Shown here piece after piece: positions 49,530 through 57,523 of a stretch of DNA of 64,000 nucleotides. The notes beneath the pieces are model-generated. The model saw only the letters and a program-made list of their open reading frames with translations. It was not told where the DNA came from and searched no databases. How positions within the stretch are numbered: the stretch's first letter is position 1; each line of letters starts with the position of its first letter. A program made the translations under genes and the position numbers. The stretch lies in NCBI GenBank assembly GCA_013036105.1, contig JAAXCX010000011.1, forward strand, positions 40,928 through 104,927, in the 5' to 3' direction. The stretch comes from Vulcanimicrobiota bacterium (GTDB lineage Bacteria > Vulcanimicrobiota > Vulcanimicrobiia > Vulcanimicrobiales > Vulcanimicrobiaceae).

Positions 49530-50002
49530 CGTTCGGCGCTAAATGAGGCCGGTCCGAACGCGTCAGGCAGCAGCCGGTCGACGGCTGTGACCGTGTAACC
49601 TTCACCGGTTGCGTATACCACCGGCAGCTGGGCGTTGAACTCGCTCAAGAACTGACGGCACGTGCCGCAGGGAGCGGTCCCGACTCCGTCGGCGCCGACG
49701 ATTGCGATCGCTTTGAAGCCGCGGCTGCCGCGCGAGACGGCGGCTGTAGCCGCGCTGCGCTCGGCGCAGATCGCAAGCCCGTAGCTGGCGTTCTCGACGT
49801 TTGCGCCGCAAAAGATTTGCCCGTCCTCGACGAGCAGCGCGGCGCCGACGCGAAAGCCGGAATAGGGCGCGTAGGCCTCGTCGCGAACCTCGCGCGCTTT
49901 AGGCAGCGCCAATTCCAAGAACTCGGAAACGTCCATTCCGGCGCGGTTGCGAAACTCTTCGGCTGAAATCCCTTCGAAATGGATCCGGTCCTTAGACTGC
50001 AT
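49526..50002 (-). CDS. cdd: Cytidine deaminase
   Basis: A 158-residue enzyme of pyrimidine salvage. Residues: AYAPYSGFRVGAAL, VENASYGLAICAERSA (zinc Cys and proton-shuttle Glu) and TAPCGTCRQFLSEF (two zinc Cys). It has an N-terminal extension of ~25 residues. It overlaps recO by 4 nt and the CorC gene by 11 nt. Confidence 0.95.
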   Translation of the reverse strand: MQSKDRIHFEGISAEEFRNRAGMDVSEFLELALPKAREVRDEAYAPYSGFRVGAALLVEDGQIFCGANVENASYGLAICAERSAATAAVSRGSRGFKAIAIVGADGVGTAPCGTCRQFLSEFNAQLPVVYATGEGYTVTAVDRLLPDAFGPASFSAER

Positions 50003-51314
50003 CTTCCTCCGCGCGCGCGCGCTCTTGGGCGGCTTGAGTTAAACCGTTGGAATAGATCCGCAGCGCCAAGATCCGGCGGCCGCGCATGCGATCGATCTTC
50101 AACTTCGTGTGATCGTCGGCCTGGATTTCCTCGCCCTCACCCGGCAGGCGTCCGAAAAGGCCGACCGCGTACCCGCCGATCGTTTCGAACTCTTCGTGCG
50201 GAAGATTTGTTCCGAGCTTCGCGTTGACGTCTTCGATGTTCATGCCGGCGTCTACAACGGCTTCCCGATCGTTGAGGATCCGCACCGGCTCTTGCTCGTC
50301 TTCGTCGTGTTCGTCGCGAATTTCGCCGACGATTTCCTCGAGCAGATCCTCCATGGTCACCAGGCCGGCGGTGCCGCCGTATTCGTCGACCACGATCGCC
50401 ATCGAGAATTTGTCGCGCTGCATCTCGCGCAGCAGCTCGGCCAACTTCTTGTTTTCGGGGACGTGCGCGATCGGCCGCATCAGCGAGCGGATAGGAACAG
50501 AGCTGATCGTTCCGTTCGCGAGACTGATCAACAGTTCGCGATCGTGTACCACGCCGATGATGTCGTCTTTCGACTCTTCGTAAACGGGCAGCTTCGAGTA
50601 ACCCTCGGATATCACGATGTCGAGCGCGCGGCGCGGCGAATCTTCGACCGAGACCGCAACGATTTCGGGGCGTGGCGTCATCACCTCGCGCACAATGGTG
50701 TCGCCGAACTCGATCACGGAATGGATCATCTCGCGCTCTTGCTCTTCGAGGACGTTCTGTTCGGCCGCAACCGTTGCGATCGTGCGGATGTCTTCGTCGG
50801 TAACGAAAATCTGATGAGTCGGCTTGATGCCGAACGGACGGACGAATACGCTCGAAAGCGCCTGGAACGTGTAGACGAGCGGATTGAGCAGGCCGGCGAT
50901 GCGGCGCATGGCCGGAGCGAGACGCAGCGCCCAGCGTTCGCTGTCGGAAACCGCAATCGTTTTTGGGATGATTTCACCGAAGAGCAGTAGGATGAACGCC
51001 ATCACGATCGTGGAGATAACGGCAGCGTCGGGAATGCCCATGCGTATAAAGATGTAGGTCGCGAGCGAATCGGCGGCCAGCAGCACGCAGGTATTGGCGA
51101 TCAGAATCGACGTCAGGAACCGGTTGCGGTCCTCCGTCAAGGCCAGGACGGCCCGGGCGCGTTTGAGACCGCGCTCCACCATCGTGCGGGCGCGGAGCCG
51201 GGAAACGGCCACCAGGGCCGCTTCCGATGCGGCGAAAAAGGCGGCCAGCAAAACCAGGATGACGAGCGCCGAAATCTCGTACGCCGAGATGTGAGGGGCG
51301 CTTACGGGGGCCAT
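49992..51314 (-). CDS. HlyC/CorC-type CNNM domain transporter-like protein
   Basis: A 440-residue protein: DUF21/CNNM membrane part (~10-195, with LLFGEIIPKTIAVSDSE), a CBS pair (~210-335; REVMTPRPEIVAVS, then HVPENKKLAELLREMQRD) and a CorC_HlyC regulatory domain (~350-425). Relatives move Mg2+ or Co2+ or regulate it. The gene overlaps cdd by 11 nt, in the place of era in the Bacillus-like order. Confidence 0.9.
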   Translation of the reverse strand: MAPVSAPHISAYEISALVILVLLAAFFAASEAALVAVSRLRARTMVERGLKRARAVLALTEDRNRFLTSILIANTCVLLAADSLATYIFIRMGIPDAAVISTIVMAFILLLFGEIIPKTIAVSDSERWALRLAPAMRRIAGLLNPLVYTFQALSSVFVRPFGIKPTHQIFVTDEDIRTIATVAAEQNVLEEQEREMIHSVIEFGDTIVREVMTPRPEIVAVSVEDSPRRALDIVISEGYSKLPVYEESKDDIIGVVHDRELLISLANGTISSVPIRSLMRPIAHVPENKKLAELLREMQRDKFSMAIVVDEYGGTAGLVTMEDLLEEIVGEIRDEHDEDEQEPVRILNDREAVVDAGMNIEDVNAKLGTNLPHEEFETIGGYAVGLFGRLPGEGEEIQADDHTKLKIDRMRGRRILALRIYSNGLTQAAQERARAEEDAV

Positions 51315-51376
51315 TTACAATCCGGGCCTATCGAGGGCCCGGGCGGCTTCGTCGAGGGGAGTCCAATGCGCGGCCA

Positions 51377-52147
51377 TTATAGCACACCCCCGGGGCGCGC
51401 CAGGAGGAAGACCGCCAGCGCCAGCAGGCTTCCCAAAACGGCGCCCCACGAGACTTCAAAGACGTTGTGAATCCGCGCCTCGACCCGGCTCTGTGCGACC
51501 AAAAAGGCGACAAAATACGCGAGCACCGCGACGAGCGGATAGCGGAAGTAAAGCGCCAGCCCCGTCGCCGCCGCGAATGCGAGCGCCGTATGGCCAGAAA
51601 CGGCGCCGCCCTGAAACGGCGTGCCCCGCCCCGTAAATGCCTTGGCGAGGATCGCTCCGATCAAGACCACTGCGAACATCACCAGCACGACGTTGGCGGG
51701 CACCGCAGCGACGGCTGAATAGACGCGCGGGCCGCCGCGCTGAATGCCCTGATAGAACACGAGGTAGCCTACGAGCACCGCGCCGACGCTCGCAATAAAG
51801 ACCGCGCCCGCGGCCGCATCTTTGGCCGTTTTGGCGAGCGGATGGTGCGCGACGGTCAAGAGATCGACGACGGCCTCGATTGCCGTATTGAAGAGCTCGA
51901 GCGAAAGTACGATCACGATCATGATGATAATCGCGATCACGTAGAGGCGATCCAGCCGCAGCAGCATCGTCGCGATCAAGACCAGTGCGGCGATGATCAG
52001 ATGGACGCGCATGTTTGGCTGCGTGCGGGTCGCGTACACGATACCCGAAAACGCGTAGTGAAAGGAACCCCAAAATTTCGATTCGGTGATCCGCGCGTAT
52101 TCCGGCTGCGGATGTTCGCGCGAAGGTGGCGGCAGATTCTCAGTCAT
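51377..52147 (-). CDS. dgkA: Fusion of diacylglycerol/undecaprenol kinase (DgkA) and PAP2 phosphatase
   Basis: A 256-residue membrane protein. Residues ~25-135 are DgkA: FWGSFHYAFSGIVYATRTQPN, then LSLELFNTAIEAVVDLLTV with the kinase Glu motif. From ~140 a PAP2-like part follows: KAFTGRGTPFQGGAVSGHTALAF (Ser-Gly-His) and SRVEARIHNVFEVSWGAVLG. The last acidic residue is Glu where PAP2 usually has Asp. Together they could phosphorylate and dephosphorylate lipids such as undecaprenol. It overlaps ybeY by 8 nt. Confidence 0.9.
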   Translation of the reverse strand: MTENLPPPSREHPQPEYARITESKFWGSFHYAFSGIVYATRTQPNMRVHLIIAALVLIATMLLRLDRLYVIAIIIMIVIVLSLELFNTAIEAVVDLLTVAHHPLAKTAKDAAAGAVFIASVGAVLVGYLVFYQGIQRGGPRVYSAVAAVPANVVLVMFAVVLIGAILAKAFTGRGTPFQGGAVSGHTALAFAAATGLALYFRYPLVAVLAYFVAFLVAQSRVEARIHNVFEVSWGAVLGSLLALAVFLLARPGGVL

Positions 52148-52589
52148 ACGGCCACGGCATGGCGATGACGCCCGCGAGCCGGCGCTCTTCGGCCTCCATC
52201 ACCGCGCGTTCGCCGGGGTCGTGATGATCGTGGCCGAGCAGATGGAGCATCCCGTGAATGAGCAGGCGGTTGACCTCGTTCTGCAGCGGCGCATCATACC
52301 GCGCGGCTTGCCGGCGTGCGGTGTCGACACTGATGGCGATATCCCCCAAGAATTCTTCCTTCTCAGCCTGCCTTGAGCCGGGTCGAAGGGCAGGAAAGCT
52401 CAAAACGTCGGTCGCCTTATTTTTTCCCCGATGTGCCCTGTTGAGCGCGCGCACTTGGGCGTCCCCGGTTAAAAGCAGAGAGAGCTCTCCCGCGGGCCTG
52501 CCGGCCGAGCGCAGCAGCTTCTGCGCCGTGCTCTTCAGGCGCCGTAAATTTATTTCAGGCTCGCGGACATCGGCGCGCAGTTCGATCAC
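52140..52589 (-). CDS. ybeY: Endoribonuclease YbeY
   Basis: A 149-residue metalloprotein with the zinc-site HGMLHLLGHDHHD and the conserved RGKNKATDVLSFP. It takes part in 16S rRNA maturation and ribosome quality control. Between LSFP and LGDIAIS it has an extra ~13 residues (ALRPGSRQAEKEEF) encoded by a REP-like repeat (52366-52394). It overlaps phoH by 4 nt. Confidence 0.93.
   Translation of the reverse strand: MIELRADVREPEINLRRLKSTAQKLLRSAGRPAGELSLLLTGDAQVRALNRAHRGKNKATDVLSFPALRPGSRQAEKEEFLGDIAISVDTARRQAARYDAPLQNEVNRLLIHGMLHLLGHDHHDPGERAVMEAEERRLAGVIAMPWPYD
52366..52394. repeat. REP-like CCCTTCGAC...GCTCAAGG unit inside ybeY
   Basis: Minus strand reads GCCCTTCGACCCGGCTCAAGG and on into CAGGC, a variant of the widespread CCTTCGACAAGCTCAGG repeat also present at 57459-57485. 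It stays in frame in ybeY. Confidence 0.6.
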
Positions 52590-53452
52590 CGTTGTCCGCG
52601 ATCGGCTGCATAGGCGCGAATGATCTCCACGACCAGCGGATGCCGGACGACGTCCGATTCGCCCAGCTCGATGATCCCGATATCGCGCACGCCGCCGAAG
52701 CGCCGAGGGGCTTCGAGCAATCCGCTCTGCGCGCCGCCGGGCAAATCCACTTGCGTCACGTCTCCGTTCACGATCATCTTCGAACCGGAGCCGAGCCGCG
52801 TCAAGAACATCTTCAGCTGGTCGCGCGTGGCATTCTGCGCTTCATCGAGAATGACGAATGCGTCGGAGAGCGTGCGGCCGCGCATGTACGCAAGCGGCGC
52901 TACTTCGATGACGCCGCGCTCGATATAGCGGGAGACCAGAGGGTCGTCCATCAATTCCGCGAGCGAATCGTAGAGCGGCCGCAGGTATGGGTCCACTTTT
53001 TCTTTCAAATCGCCCGGAAGAAATCCGAGCTTTTCGCCGGCTTCTACCGCGGGCCGGGAAAGAATCACGCGCGCGACTTGGCGAGCGCGCAGCGCGCGCA
53101 CGGCCATCACGACCGCCAAAAATGTTTTCCCCGTTCCCGCCGGACCGATGCCGAACGTCAGCGTATTGCATTCGATCGAATCGACGAACGCTCGCTGCCC
53201 CGCGGTCTTCGGCCTGATCTCGCGCCCGCGATGCGAGCGGAACAACGTTTCGGGAAGCGCCGACGCTTCGCCGCCGCGTCGCACGTCGGACGTCGCTAAC
53301 GCGACGTCATCGGGAGTAAGGTGAACGCCGCGAACAGCTGCATCGAGCATGCGCTTCACAACGTCGTAAGCTTGCTCGACAGCGTCCTTTTCACCGTGGA
53401 CAACCAGGCTATGGCCGTCGACCCGCAGTGAAACCGCGAGCGCGTCTTCCAA
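52586..53452 (-). CDS. phoH: PhoH-like ATPase/RNA helicase-associated protein
   Basis: A 288-residue (as called) P-loop NTPase: GIGPAGTGKTFLAVVMA (Walker A), FVILDEAQNATRDQLKMFLTRLG (Walker B). It is linked to RNA handling with YbeY. The called start is TTG 53452. In the same frame, codons upstream encode TVDLSELTDQFRLFGKFDQN, the normal PhoH N-terminus, but no ATG, GTG or TTG is available; CTG at 53542, preceded by GAGGGAG, is a likely real start. The region also codes for a small gene in another frame. Confidence 0.93.
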   Translation of the reverse strand: MEDALAVSLRVDGHSLVVHGEKDAVEQAYDVVKRMLDAAVRGVHLTPDDVALATSDVRRGGEASALPETLFRSHRGREIRPKTAGQRAFVDSIECNTLTFGIGPAGTGKTFLAVVMAVRALRARQVARVILSRPAVEAGEKLGFLPGDLKEKVDPYLRPLYDSLAELMDDPLVSRYIERGVIEVAPLAYMRGRTLSDAFVILDEAQNATRDQLKMFLTRLGSGSKMIVNGDVTQVDLPGGAQSGLLEAPRRFGGVRDIGIIELGESDVVRHPLVVEIIRAYAADRGQR

Positions 53453-53508
53453 CGCCGAGAGATTCTGATCGAATTTTCCGAACAGCCGGAATTGATCCGT
53501 GAGTTCGC

Positions 53509-53700
53509 TTAGGTCGACAGTTCGTTCGGTCGTTGACTCCAGAGTTCGTACTCCCTCAATGCCCGGGGTGGTCCGAGTACTTCCGCGGCAATAACTGCCC
53601 GCAGGAGACTCTTCCCATCTTCGAACATCGCTCGAACCGTCCCGCCCTCGCTTTTTTCGAGCACTCGCTGGGGCGAAGGCGCGCTCCCTCTACGAGGCAT
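53509..53700 (-). CDS. Small protein between floA and phoH
   Basis: A 63-residue protein whose ATG directly follows the floA stop (TAAATG). It is basic then hydrophobic: LLRAVIAAEVLGPPRALREYELW, a pattern of many uncharacterised small proteins. In Bacillus the small yqfB gene occupies this same position between yqfA (floA) and yqfC, though I see no clear homology. It overlaps the likely phoH start region. Confidence 0.55.
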   Translation of the reverse strand: MPRRGSAPSPQRVLEKSEGGTVRAMFEDGKSLLRAVIAAEVLGPPRALREYELWSQRPNELST

Positions 53701-54717
53701 TTACTTCGCGGGAGGCGGCGGCGGAGCGGTCGGGGGCGGACCTTGATCGCTCTGAGAAACGCTGCCCGAAATCGCGCCGCGCATCTCCGAGTCGGCCTGG
53801 ATGTTCTTCATCCGGTAATAGTCCATGATTCCGAGGTTGCCGCTGCGAAACGACTCCGCAATCGCTTGCGGGACCGACGCTTCGGCGTCAACCACTTTGG
53901 CCCGCATGCGCTGCGTTTCGGCTTTCATTTCTTGTTCGGCAGCCTGCGCCGCGTATTGCCGTTCGGAAGCTTTCGCTTGCGCGATCCGCCGGTCGGCCTC
54001 GGCTTGCGACATCTGCAGCTCTGCGCCGATATTCTTGCCGACGTCGACATCGGCAATATCGATGGAAACGATTTCGAACGCGGTGCCCGCGTCCAGACCT
54101 TTCGCGAGCACGGCTTTGCTGATGCGATCCGGATACTCCAATACCTGTTTATGGTCGAGCGCTGCACCGACCGCGGAAACGACGCCTTCGCCGACGCGCG
54201 CCACGATCGTCGGTTCTCCGGCGCCGCCGACGTAGCGATCCAGGTTGCTTCTGACCGTAATACGCGCCTTGACGTTCAACTGAATGCCGTTCTGCGCGAC
54301 GCCTTGGAAGATCGGCGTTTCAATGACCTTGGGGTTGACCGATGTTTGCAGCGCCTCCAAAACGTTCCGGCCGGCGAGATCGATTGCCGCCGCGCGCTGC
54401 CACTCCAACGGGATCTGAGCGCGCTGCGCCGCGATCATCGCAAGCACGCAATTTTCGATGTTGCCGCCGGCCAGGTAGTGCGACTGCAGCTGGTCCACAT
54501 TCAGAGGAAGTCCCGCTTTACGCGCGCGCACGAGGTTCGTGACGATGACGCTCGGCGGAATGCCGATGATGCGCATGCGAATGAGCGAGCCGATCGACAG
54601 GGGTACGCCCGCCGCAACCGTTCTGAACCACATGCCGATGGGAAAATAATAGAGAAACGTAAAGAACAAAATGATCGCGACGAAAAAGATAATGGTCGCG
54701 CCGATTGTAACGCCCAA
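53701..54717 (-). CDS. floA: Flotillin-like protein FloA
   Basis: A 338-residue protein with an N-terminal membrane hairpin ([21 protein letters not shown]), an SPFH domain ([23 protein letters not shown] to about 200), a coiled coil ([21 protein letters not shown]) and a Pro-rich tail. It organises functional membrane microdomains. It follows nfeD by 3 nt, the classical NfeD-flotillin pair. Confidence 0.94.
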   Translation of the reverse strand: MGVTIGATIIFFVAIILFFTFLYYFPIGMWFRTVAAGVPLSIGSLIRMRIIGIPPSVIVTNLVRARKAGLPLNVDQLQSHYLAGGNIENCVLAMIAAQRAQIPLEWQRAAAIDLAGRNVLEALQTSVNPKVIETPIFQGVAQNGIQLNVKARITVRSNLDRYVGGAGEPTIVARVGEGVVSAVGAALDHKQVLEYPDRISKAVLAKGLDAGTAFEIVSIDIADVDVGKNIGAELQMSQAEADRRIAQAKASERQYAAQAAEQEMKAETQRMRAKVVDAEASVPQAIAESFRSGNLGIMDYYRMKNIQADSEMRGAISGSVSQSDQGPPPTAPPPPPAK

Positions 54718-54720
54718 GAT

Positions 54721-56037
54721 TTACTCCTTGTAACTCGGCATGTCGATGGGTTCGACGAAGACGCGCGCGCCCTCGACACGGGTCACGCGAATAGGTGTAC
54801 CTGCCGGAATGAATTCACCTTGCGTCAGGACGTCGATCCGGCGTCCGTCCACCGTCGCGACGCCCGCCGGCCGCAGATACGAGCTGGCCGTACCGCTTTG
54901 CCCGCGCAGGTGCGAGAGATCGCGGCTGGTGACGTAATCCGGCCCTTGCGCGCTCGCAAAGGTGAGCCGCGCCATCCAAGCGTTCTGCGGAAAAGCCCGC
55001 GTTGCGAGATAGAACAGAATCACCGTCATGACGATCGCCGTAGCGATCGTTTGCATCGCGATGAAAAACAGCGGGATGCCGAAGGCCAGCAGTATTGCCG
55101 AAAGCAGCGCAATTCCGCCGAGTATGCCCGGCGCACCGTGCCCTGGAACGATGTGCAATTCGTAAAGGATGCCCACGACGCCGGCGACTGCCAGCACGAC
55201 TACCCATCCGTTGCTGAATCCCGCGTAAATGTGCGAACCGAAAAACAGTGCGAGCGATGCGACGCCGATCACGCCTGCGATCCCGTGCAGCGTTTGCATC
55301 TCGATGAGCAAGCCCAAGAAGCCGAGCGTCAACAGCAGTCCGCTCACAGCCGGGTTAGTCGCGAAGCGCGCCAGCTGCTCGGCAAACGTGTACTGCGGCG
55401 TTTCTTGCGGTCCGCTCAAATGGTTCGCTGCGAGCATCGCTCCCAGAGACGCCGCTTCACCATCGGCGATCTTGGTTTTGAGCGCGGCTTGCGTGTCGAG
55501 CGTCAAATTTTGCCCGGGCTGCTTGTACGCAGGAAGATCGATCGTCTTATCGACCATCGCGGCGGCGATGAGCGGGTCGCGATGGTTTCGCTCGGCCGTC
55601 GATTTGAATTCAGCCTTGACCGCCGAAATGAGTTTGGAAGTAACCGGATACGGCTCGGCTTCGCCGATCGACGCGCCGGGCGACATGTAGATATGCCGCG
55701 CAGCCAGCGTGATGAGCGCGGCCGACGAGTAAGCGCGGCCGTCGACGAATGCATACGTCGGGATGGTGGTGTTCAGGATGGCGTCCCGGATGTCGAAGGC
55801 CGCTTCGAGCACGCCGCCCGGCGAGTTCACGTCGAGCACGATCGCCGATGCGCCTTCGCTCTGGGCCTTTTCGATAGAGCGCACGACCAAGTGATCCATG
55901 CCGTCGTCGACGGTTCCGGTAATCGGAATAACGACGACCGTGCCGGTTCTTGCCGTCTGCTGCGCGGCGGACGCCGAAAAGAACCCGGCTGCAATAAGCC
56001 CGGCTGCAGCCAGTAGTCCCATCTTGAACCCAAGCAT
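54721..56037 (-). CDS. NfeD-family membrane-bound serine protease
   Basis: A 438-residue long-form NfeD. A signal segment is followed by a ClpP-like protease domain (~35-220: IVLDVNSPGGVLEAAFDIRDAI; DGRAYSSAALITLAARHIYMSPGASIGEAEP, with catalytic Ser in YSSAA), about four membrane spans (250-355) and a C-terminal OB fold (TASSYLRPAGVATVDGRRIDV). It works with FloA in membrane protein quality control. The partner FloA gene lies 3 nt downstream. Confidence 0.93.
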   Translation of the reverse strand: MLGFKMGLLAAAGLIAAGFFSASAAQQTARTGTVVVIPITGTVDDGMDHLVVRSIEKAQSEGASAIVLDVNSPGGVLEAAFDIRDAILNTTIPTYAFVDGRAYSSAALITLAARHIYMSPGASIGEAEPYPVTSKLISAVKAEFKSTAERNHRDPLIAAAMVDKTIDLPAYKQPGQNLTLDTQAALKTKIADGEAASLGAMLAANHLSGPQETPQYTFAEQLARFATNPAVSGLLLTLGFLGLLIEMQTLHGIAGVIGVASLALFFGSHIYAGFSNGWVVVLAVAGVVGILYELHIVPGHGAPGILGGIALLSAILLAFGIPLFFIAMQTIATAIVMTVILFYLATRAFPQNAWMARLTFASAQGPDYVTSRDLSHLRGQSGTASSYLRPAGVATVDGRRIDVLTQGEFIPAGTPIRVTRVEGARVFVEPIDMPSYKE

Positions 56038-56086
56038 GCTTTTAGCTACCTAGGCCCTTCGCGAAGGTTACAGGGCTCTCTTCGTT

Positions 56087-56530
56087 TTAGCCGATCTCTT
56101 CGGTGACGATCCTGCGCACGAGGTTGCCGTCGGCTTCCCCTTTGAGCTGCGGCATCGCGACCTTCATGACCGCACCCTGATTGCGGCTGCCCTGGGGCAG
56201 TTCCGCGATAATCGCGCGCACGATTGACCGGATCTCGTCCTCGGATTTTTGCGCCGGTAAATACGCGGTCAGAATCTCTCGCTCGCGGAGCTCTTTTTCG
56301 GCGAGTTCTTTGCGCCCGGCTTTTTCGAATTCGGAGGCGGCGTCGCTGCGCTGTTTGACTTGCTTACGAACGACATCGGATTCGTCGGCTTCGGTCAAGT
56401 CGACCCCGGCCTCGGTCCGCTTGTACGTGAACCCGGAAAGGACCGAGCGCAGCGTGTCGAGCCGGAGCTGGTCGCGAGCCCTCATCGCCTCCTTGAGATC
56501 GGCGGCGATGCGGTCTTTCAAACTGGCCAT
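56087..56530 (-). CDS. GatB/YqeY domain protein
   Basis: A 147-residue protein matching YqeY: LKDRIAADLKEAMRARDQLRLDTLRSVLSGF, AYLPAQKSEDEIRSIV and PQGSRNQGAVMKVAMPQLKG. YqeY is related to the tRNA-binding part of GatB. It comes 6 nt after rpsU, the usual order. Confidence 0.92.
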   Translation of the reverse strand: MASLKDRIAADLKEAMRARDQLRLDTLRSVLSGFTYKRTEAGVDLTEADESDVVRKQVKQRSDAASEFEKAGRKELAEKELREREILTAYLPAQKSEDEIRSIVRAIIAELPQGSRNQGAVMKVAMPQLKGEADGNLVRRIVTEEIG

Positions 56531-56536
56531 GCGGGA

Positions 56537-56707
56537 CTAGGCACGGCGCTTGCGCGCGGCCGCGGATTTCTTCTTGCGGCGGACGCTCGGCTTCTCGTAG
56601 TGTTCGTGCTTGCGCGCCTCGGCCAAGACTCCGGCTTTCTGGGTGGCTTTTTTGAAACGGCGCAGCGCGCTCTCGATAGACTCCCCCGGAGCTACGCGTA
56701 CTTCCAT
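56537..56707 (-). CDS. rpsU: Ribosomal protein bS21
   Basis: A 56-residue basic protein: [39 protein letters not shown], then a Lys/Arg-rich end ([14 protein letters not shown]). It binds the 30S near the Shine-Dalgarno site. It begins the 11-kb minus-strand run. The ATG (56707) is preceded by GGGGGGTTGTAATTTA. It is too short to be found by length alone. Confidence 0.96.
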   Translation of the reverse strand: MEVRVAPGESIESALRRFKKATQKAGVLAEARKHEHYEKPSVRRKKKSAAARKRRA

Positions 56708-57113
56708 TAAATTACAACCCCCCTTTCAATCGAAATCTCGTGGGCCAGCGGGCCCAATAGGTGACTTTATCATAGGGCCGCATTACAGTCAAAGCACGGG
56801 AAATAGCAAGGCCCGTTGCCGTGAGGCCTCGGGCCTTGTTGTATCTCCGGCGCGGTTCGCGCGTTTGAGTCCGTTTCCGAACCCCTACTCACGCCCGCCT
56901 CCGGTTCGACCTTCGCACTCCGGCACCGCACTTGCAACGCCCTCAGCATGCTCGATCGCGGTTTATTACGTTCCGCACTTCGTCGTTACTCGAAGTGATT
57001 GCATGGTATCAAGGAAGAAAGTCGATTGCAATAGGGTTTTGGCGTCACTCACAGCCATTGCACAAGAAAGATCGTTTATACACACCTTATTAACGTTTTA
57101 CTCGCACGACTCC
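56708..57113. other. Intergenic region without a gene
   Basis: About 400 nt between rpsU and the HIT gene. It holds a hairpin (CAAGGCCCG 56807-56815 with CGGGCCTTG 56830-56838) that may end the HIT transcript and presumably the rpsU promoter. An AT-richer stretch lies at 56995-57110. I see no convincing gene or RNA. Confidence 0.6.
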
Positions 57114-57455
57114 TTAACCGGGCGGCCAGTTCATCTGCCTTCCAGCGAGCACATGAACGTGCAGATGATCCACCGTTTGGCCGCCGTCCGTTCCGGTATT
57201 CACGACCAGGCGAAAGCCGCCGGCGTTCTGCGCGCCTAGCGCAGCGGCAGTTTCCATCAGCGAGGTGATTTCGTCGGCAGAGCCTTTAAATGTATGCTCC
57301 GCGATATTGGCGACGTGGCGTTCCGGCAGAACGAGCAGATGAACCGGAGCCTGCGGGTTAACATCTTCGATCGCGATAATCCCATTATCGCGATGCACGA
57401 TTTTTGCCGGGATCTCACCGGAGACGATCTTACAGAAAAGGCAATTGGTGCTCAT
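57114..57455 (-). CDS. HIT-family nucleotide hydrolase
   Basis: A 113-residue HIT protein with the N-terminal zinc-type CLFCKIVSGEIPAKIVHRD and the catalytic HxHxH-type motif VDHLHVHVLAGR. It hydrolyses AMP or ADP-ribose-like dinucleotides. ATG at 57455 is chosen; the apparent 11-residue extension upstream (MCHPELVEGTL) is the translated REP-like repeat and not family sequence. Confidence 0.93.
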   Translation of the reverse strand: MSTNCLFCKIVSGEIPAKIVHRDNGIIAIEDVNPQAPVHLLVLPERHVANIAEHTFKGSADEITSLMETAAALGAQNAGGFRLVVNTGTDGGQTVDHLHVHVLAGRQMNWPPG

Positions 57456-57458
57456 GAG

Positions 57459-57485
57459 CGTCCCTTCGACAAGCTCAGGATGACA
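57459..57485. repeat. REP-like CCTTCGACAAGCTCAGG unit
   Basis: A copy of a short repeat common in many bacterial genomes, with translation CHPELVEG on the minus strand. It separates the HIT and oligopeptide-binding genes. Confidence 0.6.
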
Positions 57486-57523
57486 CACTTATACGACCTT
57501 GCAAACGTAGCCACGCGCCCAGA

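Noticed and set aside
53533..56016. An 827-codon open plus-strand frame
   Set aside because: It is antisense to floA and nfeD, very rich in Arg/His/Asp, and has no motifs. It is a GC-rich shadow frame.
56610..57239. A plus-strand frame across rpsU and the intergenic region
   Set aside because: Antisense to rpsU and the HIT gene, with no family features.
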